NCBI GenBank assembly: GCA_021782055.1
Contig: JAJXVP010000176.1
Coordinates: forward strand, 1 to 5,851
Reading direction: 5' to 3'
DNA: 5,851 nt
Source: a bacterium
GTDB lineage: Bacteria; Spirochaetota; Spirochaetia; JABEVK01
The notes under the pieces are model-generated. The model did not search any database. It was given only the letters and a program-made list of their open reading frames with translations, and was not told the origin of the DNA. Position numbers and translations under genes: made by a program. Positions 1-5,851 of this stretch are shown here, piece after piece; the stretch's first letter is position 1, and the number at the start of each line of letters is the position of its first letter.

Positions 1-1468
1 AGGTTAGTAGCGCTTTTGATGCCGTATTCACATCGACGCCAACCCGGTTAACACAGCTAATCACCGTGTCTTCCAAATGTTGGTGCAAGAGTTTTTGGTC
101 TATATCGTGTTGATATTGGCCAACTCCCAATGCGGCAGGATCCACTTTAACCAGCTCCGCCAAGGGATCAATGAGTCGTCTCCCGATCGAAACAGCGCCA
201 CGGACAGTTACGTCACAATTTGGTAACTCCTCACGAGCCAGCTCACTGGCACTGTAGACGGAAGCCCCGCTTTCAGAGACAGAGACGACGGGGATAGCCA
301 AACCTAAATCCCGGCAAAAATCTAAGGTTTCCCGGCCAGCAGTTCCATTCCCTACGGCTATGGCTTTGACCGCAAATTTTTGCACTCGTGTTAGCAGGTC
401 TTGCCGAGCCTCCTTTTGTCGCCCCATTTCCGCTAGGGGATAAATCACTGTGTAATCCAACAGTTCCCCTTGCGCCGATAAGACCGCCACCTTGCAACCT
501 GTCCGAATTCCAGGGTCTAAGGCGAGAACCGGTTGAGGTCCTAAAGGAGCCGCTAAAAGGATTTCGGCCAAATTTTTAGAAAAGATGCCCACAGCTTCAA
601 GGTCAGCGCGCTGTTTTGCCTCTTTAACCAATTCATTTTCAAGCGATGGTCGTAACAACCTTGACCAAGCATCGGCCATCGCCGTCTGCACCGAGGGACA
701 AGGTGCTGAAAACCCCAACGTAGCAACCCCTTCTCGACGGACTAACGTCTCGGGTAAGTCAAGCTTCCATGAGATTTCTCCGGCGTCTTGAGCCCGTAAA
801 AGTGCCAAAAGGCGGTGACCGGGAATCGTCTTCCACCGTTCGGTTCTTCCTGCCAAATCACGGAACTCTCCGTCAGGTCGTAGCTTTTTCGTAGCTTTGA
901 TTTCGAATTCTGACTGAGACAAGGCTTCTCGGAGTTTCTGCCGCACCCGTGGGGTTTCACTAAAGCGTTCTGCCCAAATATCTTGTCCCCCAGTCAGGGC
1001 TTCTTCGAGGCTGTTCACGCCGAGTTCGGGATTCACCAAGGCGGTCAAAACCTCGACGGGCGGTTCCCTGTTTTGTGCTAAGAGGTCTGCTACCGGAGCA
1101 AGCCCTTTTTCTAGCGCCATTGAGGCGCGTGTTCTTCGTTTGGGCCGGTAAGGCAAATACAAATCTTCAAGCTCTGTTAAGGTCGAAGCCTTTTTGACGA
1201 GGTCCAGAAGCTCCTGCGTTCCTTGTCCCGACTCCTCAAGCGAGTTTACAATCGATTGGCGGCGTTTTTCTAAATCTTGAACCTGAGCAAAGGTATCACG
1301 AACCAACCGAATTTGTACTTCGTCGAAATTACCGGTGACTTCTTTTCGGTACCGGGCCATAAAGGGCACCGTCGCTCCCTCTTCTAACATTTTTAAAACT
1401 GCTGAAACGCCACGTTCTGCGAGCCCCGTGCGCTGAGCCACTATCTTTATCATTTCGTCGTTAGTCAT
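1..1468 (-). CDS. tex: Tex, S1-type transcription accessory protein (3' end off window)
   Basis: Tex is a conserved cytoplasmic nucleic-acid-binding protein related to eukaryotic Spt6, linked to transcription and RNA metabolism. The frame is open for 489 codons without interruption and runs off the left edge; family members are about 720-780 residues. Visible parts are the helical N-terminal Tex region with VPFMARYRKEVTG and DLYLPYRPKRR, then a YqgF-like RNase H fold starting at LALDPGIRTGCKVA (D318). Further conserved blocks are GASVYSASE (401-409), GQYQHD (450-455) and the start of the helix-hairpin-helix segment, NRVGVDVNTAS (474-484). The rest of the HhH and the C-terminal S1 domain are outside the window. 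The ATG at 1468 is preceded by an in-frame TAG nine bases upstream with no alternative start between, so this start or the ATG at 1453 must be used. There is no properly spaced Shine-Dalgarno. It is divergent from the radical SAM gene. Family identity is secure; the precise cellular role is not settled even in model species. Confidence 0.96.
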   Translation of the reverse strand, partial: MTNDEMIKIVAQRTGLAERGVSAVLKMLEEGATVPFMARYRKEVTGNFDEVQIRLVRDTFAQVQDLEKRRQSIVNSLEESGQGTQELLDLVKKASTLTELEDLYLPYRPKRRTRASMALEKGLAPVADLLAQNREPPVEVLTALVNPELGVNSLEEALTGGQDIWAERFSETPRVRQKLREALSQSEFEIKATKKLRPDGEFRDLAGRTERWKTIPGHRLLALLRAQDAGEISWKLDLPETLVRREGVATLGFSAPCPSVQTAMADAWSRLLRPSLENELVKEAKQRADLEAVGIFSKNLAEILLAAPLGPQPVLALDPGIRTGCKVAVLSAQGELLDYTVIYPLAEMGRQKEARQDLLTRVQKFAVKAIAVGNGTAGRETLDFCRDLGLAIPVVSVSESGASVYSASELAREELPNCDVTVRGAVSIGRRLIDPLAELVKVDPAALGVGQYQHDIDQKLLHQHLEDTVISCVNRVGVDVNTASKALLT

Positions 1469-1474
1469 GCCCTT

Positions 1475-1504
1475 AACCTACTCGTTGAAGTGGGACTCGG
1501 ACAA
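1475..1504 (-). promoter_or_regulatory. Possible tex promoter (leaderless type)
   Basis: On the minus strand a TTGTCC hexamer (1504-1499) lies 18 bases upstream of TAGGTT (1480-1475), a weak match to a sigma-70 -35/-10 pair. The -10 candidate ends 6 bases before the tex ATG, so transcription would begin at or next to the start codon. This agrees with the absence of a usable Shine-Dalgarno. The -10 match is only 3 of 6 (TAnnnT), so this is a tentative call by eye. Confidence 0.25.
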
Positions 1505-1509
1505 GATGC

Positions 1510-1538
1510 TGGACGCTTGCTCACCGTCGCGATAAAAT
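1510..1538 (+). promoter_or_regulatory. Possible radical SAM gene promoter (leaderless type)
   Basis: TGGACG (1510-1515, 4 of 6 to TTGACA) is followed after exactly 17 bases by TAAAAT (1533-1538, 5 of 6 to TATAAT). A start about 7 bases downstream would fall at roughly 1545-1547, on the GTG proposed as the start codon. The gene would then have little or no 5' leader. If translation instead began at the GTG at 1490, this element would lie inside the coding region. It overlaps the opposite-strand tex upstream region, so the two promoters would be packed back to back. Confidence 0.35.
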
Positions 1539-1546
1539 CAGGCACT

Positions 1547-2635
1547 GTGAAAGCCGTGAATTACGATGAAGCCCCTCTTCTCACTATTTGGGAAGTCACT
1601 CGTTCGTGTGAACTTGCCTGCCGCCACTGCCGCGCCAGTGCTGAAAATCTCAGGTCACCTCTTGAGTTAACCCTCGACGAAGGGAAAGCCCTTATTGACG
1701 AGGTGGCGGCGATGGGAACGCCCTTGTTAGTATTTACGGGAGGGGATCCCCTCCAGCGACCTGATTTGGAAGACTTAATCCGTCACGGTCGCGAACGAGG
1801 TTTGATTGTCGCAACCATCCCGGCAGCGACCCCTCGACTAACCCGTGAACGCATCTTTTCATTAAAAGACGCAGGAGTTCACCAACTGGCCTTAAGCTTA
1901 GACGGCGCAACAGCAAAAGAACATGACGAGTTTCGCGGGGTTGAAGGAACCTTTCGCAAAGTCGAAGAAGCTGTTAGTTGGATTCACGAGGCCGGCGTTC
2001 CCTTGCAGATTAATACGGTTTTTGGGTCCTGGAATGCCGATCGATTTGACGCCTTAGCCGAAAAGATTCGTGGCTGGGGTACAAGCTTTTGGGAAATCTT
2101 TTTTCTCGTCCCCACTGGCCGGGGAGCCGAGTTAACCAGTTGCACGGCGTCACAATTTGAACAACTGTTTGAGCAAATTCATCGCTTTGCCCGCGAGACA
2201 GGAATTACCGTCAAAGTCACTGAAGCACAGCACTTTCGGCGCTTTCAACAAGAACATGGCGGCGCCGCCGCAGGGCATGGCCGAGTCAGCCTCTCGAGTC
2301 GCCCCGTGAATGCAGGGAATGGGTTCTGCTTTATAGACTTTCAAGGAAAAGTTATGCCCAGCGGATTTCTGCCCCTTGATTGCGGGAATATTCGCAAAAC
2401 TCCCTTAGCCGATATTTACCAAAAGCACCCTGATTTTCGTCAACTGCGAAACCTAAGCGCACTTACCGGCCCCTGTGCCACCTGTTCCTTTCTGGAAACT
2501 TGCTCGGGAGGGAGCCGGGCGCGCGCTTGGGCCCTTACGGGTGACTATACTTCGTCAGAACCCTTTTGTGTTAAATCGGCCCCGAGTTCCGGCAGATCCA
2601 CAGGTGACGCCACAGCCTCGCGGTTAGCCTTTTGA
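1547..2635 (+). CDS. Radical SAM/SPASM enzyme, TIGR04053-like (heme-enzyme related)
   Basis: This is a radical S-adenosylmethionine enzyme of about 362 residues. The cluster motif is C-x3-C-x2-C in EVTRSCELACRHC (Cys codons at 1607, 1619 and 1628), followed by the SAM-contact motif TGGDPL. The C-terminal SPASM-type region has cysteines at codons starting 2327, 2381, 2474, 2483, 2501 and 2567, including CATC and the CSGGSRARAW stretch. A serine stands where many SPASM domains have a cysteine (GGS not GGC), a form also remembered from NirJ/AhbC/AhbD heme-modifying enzymes. The pattern WEVT..C, the FFLVPTGRG block and TEAQHFRR fit the TIGR04053 family, whose substrate is unknown; no heme genes are adjacent. 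GTG at 1547 is preferred because family members begin shortly before the WEVT block and a promoter-like element ends at 1538. GTG at 1490 (381 residues) and GTG at 1556 are alternatives. No clear Shine-Dalgarno precedes any of them. The 3' end overlaps csrA antisense by 91 bases. Confidence 0.9.
   Translation: MKAVNYDEAPLLTIWEVTRSCELACRHCRASAENLRSPLELTLDEGKALIDEVAAMGTPLLVFTGGDPLQRPDLEDLIRHGRERGLIVATIPAATPRLTRERIFSLKDAGVHQLALSLDGATAKEHDEFRGVEGTFRKVEEAVSWIHEAGVPLQINTVFGSWNADRFDALAEKIRGWGTSFWEIFFLVPTGRGAELTSCTASQFEQLFEQIHRFARETGITVKVTEAQHFRRFQQEHGGAAAGHGRVSLSSRPVNAGNGFCFIDFQGKVMPSGFLPLDCGNIRKTPLADIYQKHPDFRQLRNLSALTGPCATCSFLETCSGGSRARAWALTGDYTSSEPFCVKSAPSSGRSTGDATASRLAF
2545..2635. other. Tail-to-tail antisense overlap of csrA and radical SAM gene
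   Basis: The radical SAM stop (TGA, 2633-2635) lies 91 bases beyond the csrA stop (TAG, 2547-2545), so both strands code here. The shared DNA encodes csrA residues from about 52 to 80 and the last 28 or so residues of the radical SAM protein, including its final cysteine (codon 2567). There is no room for a dedicated intergenic terminator, so the two transcripts should run into each other. Confidence 0.9.
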
Positions 2636-2787
2636 ATTTCACGAAAGACTTCGTGGCGATAGACTTTGACATCCTTGGGAGCTTTGACCCCAAGCTTAAC
2701 TGTATCGCCACGGATGTCTACAATCCAAAGTTCGATATCGTCCCCTATCATAATGCAATCGTCTTTCTTGCGCGTAAGAATTAACAT
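2545..2787 (-). CDS. csrA: CsrA, translational regulator of flagellin
   Basis: CsrA is a small homodimeric RNA-binding protein that binds GGA-containing sites near ribosome-binding sites, and in flagellar loci it represses flagellin translation. The 80-residue product begins MLILTRKKDD and contains MIGDDIEL, GDTVKLGVKAPKDV and YRHEVFREIQ. The RNA-contact residues L4, R6 and R44 are present. N55, the position I recall as important for FliW antagonism in Bacillus subtilis CsrA, is also present. The CsrA fold ends near residue 60; the acidic, proline-containing tail from 61 to 80 is extra and lies in the antisense overlap with the radical SAM gene. ATG at 2787 is chosen because it begins the canonical MLILTRK and has GGAGGG (2799-2794) 6 bases upstream. 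An in-frame upstream start at 2844 would only add residues read out of frame from fliW. The start sits one base after the fliW stop, so the two are probably co-translated. It is last in the flagellar block. Confidence 0.96.
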   Translation of the reverse strand: MLILTRKKDDCIMIGDDIELWIVDIRGDTVKLGVKAPKDVKVYRHEVFREIQKANREAVASPVDLPELGADLTQKGSDEV

Positions 2788-2803
2788 GTCATTCCCTCCG
2801 CGC
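2770..2803 (-). promoter_or_regulatory. Hairpin enclosing csrA ribosome-binding site and start codon
   Basis: In the mRNA (minus strand), GCGCG (2803-2799) can pair with CGCGC (2774-2770). Inside this, GGGAAU (2796-2791) can pair with AUUCUU (2781-2776) using two G-U pairs, leaving a nine-base loop that holds the AUG. The Shine-Dalgarno GGAGGG (2799-2794) is split between the two stems and a small internal loop. Ribosomes finishing fliW, whose UGA is inside the structure, would open it, giving translational coupling. The exposed GGA is also the kind of site CsrA binds, so autoregulation is possible. Pairing was checked base by base; stability was not calculated. Confidence 0.45.
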
Positions 2804-3232
2804 TGCCATTTCTTCGAGGATATCGTGCTTAGTACGGTATTCATCCAAGGGGCTAACGCACTGTTTTCCTTGACGATTTTTGCGGTTGATATACAGGGGG
2901 CCCTGAAGGTTTGCCGTCATTGGTCCTGAATCGGGAATAGTCACGATCGCAAAAACCAGGCAGTCGTCCATTTGTTCCACACCAATCCCGGCTAGATCCT
3001 CGATAGTAATTCCGGGATTATAGTCGTCCCGAAAAATTGACGGTTTAATCAGAATAAAGGCGATTTGCGTATCGTCCAAGGACTGAAGCCAAAAGAACGG
3101 TTTTTTATGCGCATCAAGAAGTGCAAAGGTTTTATAGTCTTCGAATCCCAAAAGGCCTTCGGGAAATTCGAGGATTTGAAGGTCATCAACAACGACCGAG
3201 CCATAGGCTTTGCTTTGTATCAATCTACTCAT
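2789..3232 (-). CDS. fliW: FliW, flagellar assembly factor and CsrA antagonist
   Basis: FliW is a cytoplasmic beta-barrel protein that binds CsrA and relieves repression of flagellin translation, and is itself titrated by unexported flagellin. The 147-residue length is typical. Conserved blocks are FPEGLLGF (23-30), LLDAHKKPFFWLQSLDD (38-54), the FAIVTIP strand (94-100) and TANLQGPLYIN (106-116). The PFFWLQSL form resembles spirochete FliW as I recall it. The ATG at 3232 overlaps the flgL stop as ATGA, and no Shine-Dalgarno is evident in front, so initiation probably depends on ribosomes terminating flgL. The start is supported by the normal N-terminus (strand, then FPEGL near residue 23). 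The last codons supply the Shine-Dalgarno of csrA. Adjacent fliW and csrA match their known partnership. Confidence 0.96.
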   Translation of the reverse strand: MSRLIQSKAYGSVVVDDLQILEFPEGLLGFEDYKTFALLDAHKKPFFWLQSLDDTQIAFILIKPSIFRDDYNPGITIEDLAGIGVEQMDDCLVFAIVTIPDSGPMTANLQGPLYINRKNRQGKQCVSPLDEYRTKHDILEEMAARRE

Positions 3233-4479
3233 CTGAGAAAATCCATTAAGGTTCGAGGATAAATACTTCCAGCGGCACGCAACGTAGCATCATGCGTCAG
3301 TTCAAGCATTTTCAGCTTGGTGATTCCATCGGTGACATCAAGATCAACCAAATTCGAATTCATTTCAACGACTTTGGGAATTTCATCTTTTAATGTCTTT
3401 TCGGTTTCAGTTAAACGTTCATCACGAGCACCGAGCTCCGCAAGAGTTGTTTGTAAGTTGCTCAAACTAGCATGAATACTAGCCAAACCTTGACCTCCTA
3501 AAAACTGATTATTGCCTTTAAGCATATTGTCCCTGAGGCGAATCACAGCATCAAATAAAGAACCGCCAAAAACTTTGGCATCCGGGTTGTAATTTAAAGG
3601 CGGCTTCTGGCCCATGCTGTTTGTAATAACTCCCAAAGCCTGAAGGGTATTTCCCCCAGGACCATCTTGAAGAAACAGCTGATGTGGTTGTGTTGTCTCA
3701 AGGACCAAACCGTTGGTCACCGGGTCAAGACTAGCTTTTACCGCAACAGGAGCATTATTGATTTTGGCGATCACCGCTTGCACACTATCGCCGGCCTTCA
3801 GTGGTATCGACTTACCATCTATCATAATGGTGGTATCGGTAGGAACTGTAAAATTTTGTGAATCTACCTGAGAATAAACCCGCTGATTATCTGCCCAGAA
3901 AACGGCATTGCCAGGAAAGTTTGCTTTGATAAAAGTATTATCCGATATTTCCGTCTGTTTTTGGCCAATGGTTCCAATATAGTCCACCTGGGTGATGACC
4001 TGCCCCTCGGAACCAGGAACACGACCTTTCAACACCCGCCAAGGACTTCCGTCAATCATTTCTCCACCAAAAACAGGCTGTCCGTCTGGGCCTTTAGAAT
4101 TAGCCAGGGATACTAACTCGTTGAGAAGTTCGTTGGTTTCAACTCCCATTTCACTCAAATCCGATTTCGTGTACGTGCCATTGGCGCCTTGAACCGCCAG
4201 CTCGTTAAGACGCTGAAGAATGCTCTGCGCGCGTTGAATAGAACTTTCGGTAAAACGTAGATTAGTTTGTAGTTGAGAAGCATTTTGCTCAAACTTATCC
4301 AGTCGGTACTTCCATGATTGCAAGCGAGTCGATTCAGCCGCCGCAATTGGGTCATCTCTCAGCTGAGTAAATTTTTCTTGGGTGCCCATTTCGTTTTGAA
4401 CTTTCGCCATGCGAACTTCTTGGTTCCGTAAGGACCAATCCATGTCATTCATGGTCATATTCGAACTGATACGTTGCAT
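3229..4479 (-). CDS. flgL: FlgL, hook-filament junction protein (HAP3)
   Basis: FlgL is the second of two junction proteins linking hook to filament; it is exported by the flagellar type III apparatus and in spirochetes would sit in the periplasm. The protein has 416 residues. Its N-terminal D0/D1 helices begin MQRISSNMTM and include LRDDPIAAAES (40-50) and LNELAVQGANGTY (91-103). The C-terminal D0 helix is DGITKLKMLELTHDATL. The extra length compared with the roughly 300-residue enteric and Bacillus forms lies in the central surface domain (about 130-330), as in spirochete FlgL. The usual PSDDP motif reads LRDDP here. ATG at 4479 has a strong ribosome-binding site upstream and lies 3 bases past the flgK stop. 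Its stop overlaps the fliW start. Confidence 0.96.
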   Translation of the reverse strand: MQRISSNMTMNDMDWSLRNQEVRMAKVQNEMGTQEKFTQLRDDPIAAAESTRLQSWKYRLDKFEQNASQLQTNLRFTESSIQRAQSILQRLNELAVQGANGTYTKSDLSEMGVETNELLNELVSLANSKGPDGQPVFGGEMIDGSPWRVLKGRVPGSEGQVITQVDYIGTIGQKQTEISDNTFIKANFPGNAVFWADNQRVYSQVDSQNFTVPTDTTIMIDGKSIPLKAGDSVQAVIAKINNAPVAVKASLDPVTNGLVLETTQPHQLFLQDGPGGNTLQALGVITNSMGQKPPLNYNPDAKVFGGSLFDAVIRLRDNMLKGNNQFLGGQGLASIHASLSNLQTTLAELGARDERLTETEKTLKDEIPKVVEMNSNLVDLDVTDGITKLKMLELTHDATLRAAGSIYPRTLMDFLR

Positions 4480-4482
4480 CTC

Positions 4483-5851
4483 TTACACCCCCATATGCCG
4501 AATAATTGTTTCGAGCATATCGTTCCAGGTACTGATAAAGCGGGCCGAGGCCTGGTAACCATGTTGAAACTTAAGAAGATTGGACATCTCTTCGTCGATG
4601 TTGACTCCAGAAATCGAATCTCTGGTATCACGAAGGTTTTTCATAATGTCTTGTTGCGTTTCCATACTGATCTGAGCGGTTTGACCTTTTAAGCCAATAC
4701 TCGCCACAGTCTCTTCAAAATAATCTCCGAAAGTTCTGGCCTGGCCGATCATGACGACAGTATTGCGAATTTGAGCGATCGCTAACGCCGCCGAGCCATC
4801 ACCGCCACCTGCACTATGACCGTCAGAACCCAGACCAGCTGCGATTTTGCCCGGGTCAGCGACAAGATTTTTGTTGATCGAAATCCACGCTGCAGGATGT
4901 GTTAAAGGGGCCACGGCAAACGTTGCCCCTTTACCTGTAGGGTTCGTTCCCGTAGGAACTCCCGTACCACCAGCTAAGACAGAAACCGCTTGGGGGTTAT
5001 TCCAATCGAAGGCTCCTTGAGGCCCTGAGGCCGCCAAGACCCCCGCGTACCCCACCAAGAATTGCCCCGAGTCTTCGATATGGCGAATCACAAAATCAGG
5101 GTTTTCGGGGTTGGCGCTAGGAACAGCCTTAAAGGACAGCTGGCCATCGCGGTCTAAGCGAGCTGAAATTTCTAGTCCAGAGTCGTTAATTCGGTTAATC
5201 ACATCTTGAACGGTATCCGCAGGGTGATAGGCGATTTTTACCAAGCCACTGGGCCCCGGAAGGGTAAGCTGTCCAGCAAGGCCAATCAAAGCTTGAGGGT
5301 TTAATTTATGATCGCCGTTGATACGAAAAATATATGTTGAGTCAAAGACGCCTGTACCTTTTCGGTCATAACTACCATCACGGTTCAAAACCATTGGCTG
5401 TTGAACAAAAAAATCTTGACCGGTTGTCCCGGCAAGACCGTAGCCTTCTCGGTGAACCTCATTCACCAGATCCGCGAAGTTTGCGGTCATTTCATCTAAA
5501 CGCTGAATCTGGCCCCGGGTATCCTTATCGCGGAGTTCGATCAAGGCCCCTAATTTTCCCCCGGGAATGTTGACAGTTTCTTTCGTGTCGGGGCGGATAA
5601 TTTTCCAATAACCTTCATTGGTAGGGTCGCCGACCGTTTCTAAGGGGCTGACAATTTTTCCTTGAACTAAGTGGATGCCGCCCATGTGAATTTGAAACTC
5701 TCGGGGGTCCCTTTTATTAACAGTGGTAATCGGAACGAGTTCGGCAAGTTTGCCTACCAATAAGTCCCGACGGTCTAGTAAATCGTTCGGATGATCCCCT
5801 TGAGCCTGAACCTTTTCGATTTGGACATTGAGTTTGGCAATTTGTTTTAAA
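4483..5851 (-). CDS. flgK: FlgK, hook-filament junction protein (HAP1), 5' end off window
   Basis: FlgK is the first hook-filament junction protein, placed directly on the hook. The frame is open to the right edge: upstream of the TTG at 5760 it continues in frame for 30 codons with the family block IAKLN and PNDLLDRRDL. The TTG is therefore internal, and about 455 residues are visible. The N-terminal D0/D1 region, perhaps 150 or more residues, is missing. Visible landmarks are GGIHLVQG, GGKLGALIELRD, NPDFVIRHIEDSGQFL and the conserved C-terminal D0 segment SGVNIDEEMSNLLKFQHGYQASARFI ending in HMGV. The middle holds the extended D2/D3 domains usual in spirochete FlgK, with glycine-rich linkers around 4930-4970 and 4800-4840. 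It is upstream in the operon and its last codons carry the flgL ribosome-binding site. Export is by the flagellar type III route, so no Sec signal is expected. Confidence 0.97.
   Translation of the reverse strand, partial: LKQIAKLNVQIEKVQAQGDHPNDLLDRRDLLVGKLAELVPITTVNKRDPREFQIHMGGIHLVQGKIVSPLETVGDPTNEGYWKIIRPDTKETVNIPGGKLGALIELRDKDTRGQIQRLDEMTANFADLVNEVHREGYGLAGTTGQDFFVQQPMVLNRDGSYDRKGTGVFDSTYIFRINGDHKLNPQALIGLAGQLTLPGPSGLVKIAYHPADTVQDVINRINDSGLEISARLDRDGQLSFKAVPSANPENPDFVIRHIEDSGQFLVGYAGVLAASGPQGAFDWNNPQAVSVLAGGTGVPTGTNPTGKGATFAVAPLTHPAAWISINKNLVADPGKIAAGLGSDGHSAGGGDGSAALAIAQIRNTVVMIGQARTFGDYFEETVASIGLKGQTAQISMETQQDIMKNLRDTRDSISGVNIDEEMSNLLKFQHGYQASARFISTWNDMLETIIRHMGV
4486..4492 (-). promoter_or_regulatory. 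flgL ribosome-binding site inside the flgK 3' end
   Basis: GGGGGTG on the minus strand is GGAGGTG with one A-to-G change that still allows a G-U pair with the 16S anti-Shine-Dalgarno. It sits 6 bases before the flgL ATG. The same bases encode the last residues of FlgK (Met-Gly-Val), so the two genes are interlocked. Confidence 0.6.

Noticed and set aside
273..960. Short open frames on both strands within 273-960
   Set aside because: They lie inside the uninterrupted tex frame in other phases and have no recognisable protein features.
2770..2803. Inverted repeat as an intrinsic terminator
   Set aside because: It lacks a following U-run and sits on the csrA start codon, so a translational role is more likely.
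2545..2844. A 99-codon form of csrA starting at 2844
   Set aside because: The extra 19 residues are out-of-frame fliW sequence; canonical MLILTRK begins at 2787 with a well-spaced GGAGGG.
3667..5573. Short plus-strand open frames opposite flgL and flgK
   Set aside because: They are antisense shadows of strongly conserved flagellar genes, with no ribosome-binding sites or protein signatures that I could see.
4483..5760. flgK starting at the TTG at 5760
   Set aside because: The frame continues upstream to the window edge with conserved FlgK residues (PNDLLDRRDL), so the gene is simply cut by the window.
2545..5851. Firmicutes origin, based on the flgK-flgL-fliW-csrA order known from Bacillus
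   Set aside because: The gene order is shared across phyla, while the FlgL length and LRDDP motif, FlgK central domains and FliW sequence fit spirochetes better.

Overview
The window looks like a chromosomal segment from a spirochete. The gene order flgK-flgL-fliW-csrA occurs in several phyla, including Bacillus. The proteins themselves, however, read as spirochete forms as I recall those families. FlgL is about 416 residues, where enteric and Bacillus FlgL have about 300, and it carries an LRDDP motif instead of PSDDP. FlgK has the long spirochete-style central domains, and FliW has the PFFWLQSLDD stretch. Base composition is near 50% GC by eye, which argues against Borrelia and most Leptospira. 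I cannot name a genus, and the assignment rests on remembered sequence character rather than a search.

Layout, left to right. Bases 1-1468 (minus strand) hold the first 489 codons of tex, an S1-type transcription accessory protein whose C-terminal third lies off the left edge. A gap of about 80 bases separates it from a divergent plus-strand gene (about 1547-2635). This encodes a radical SAM/SPASM enzyme of the TIGR04053-like type, related to heme-modifying enzymes but of unproven function. Its 3' end overlaps csrA tail-to-tail by 91 bases. From there to the right edge everything is on the minus strand in one tight block, transcribed right to left: flgK (5' end off the window), flgL, fliW, csrA.

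The flagellar block is one functional unit. FlgK and FlgL are the two hook-filament junction proteins that join the hook to the flagellin filament, which is periplasmic in spirochetes. FliW and CsrA form the partner switch that matches flagellin translation to export: CsrA represses flagellin mRNA, FliW sequesters CsrA, and free flagellin titrates FliW. Spacings are 3 bases between flgK and flgL, a 4-base ATGA overlap between flgL and fliW, and 1 base between fliW and csrA. This strongly implies one mRNA with translational coupling. The csrA start and ribosome-binding site can fold into a hairpin, a plausible coupling or autoregulation point. No flagellin gene is in the window.

I found no tRNA, rRNA, CRISPR array, insertion sequence or convincing intrinsic terminator. 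Coding density is almost total. The only non-coding stretch is the roughly 80-base tex/radical SAM divergent gap. I do not see a clearly undescribed system. The most unusual points are the antisense csrA/radical SAM overlap, the csrA start hairpin, and possible leaderless divergent promoters.
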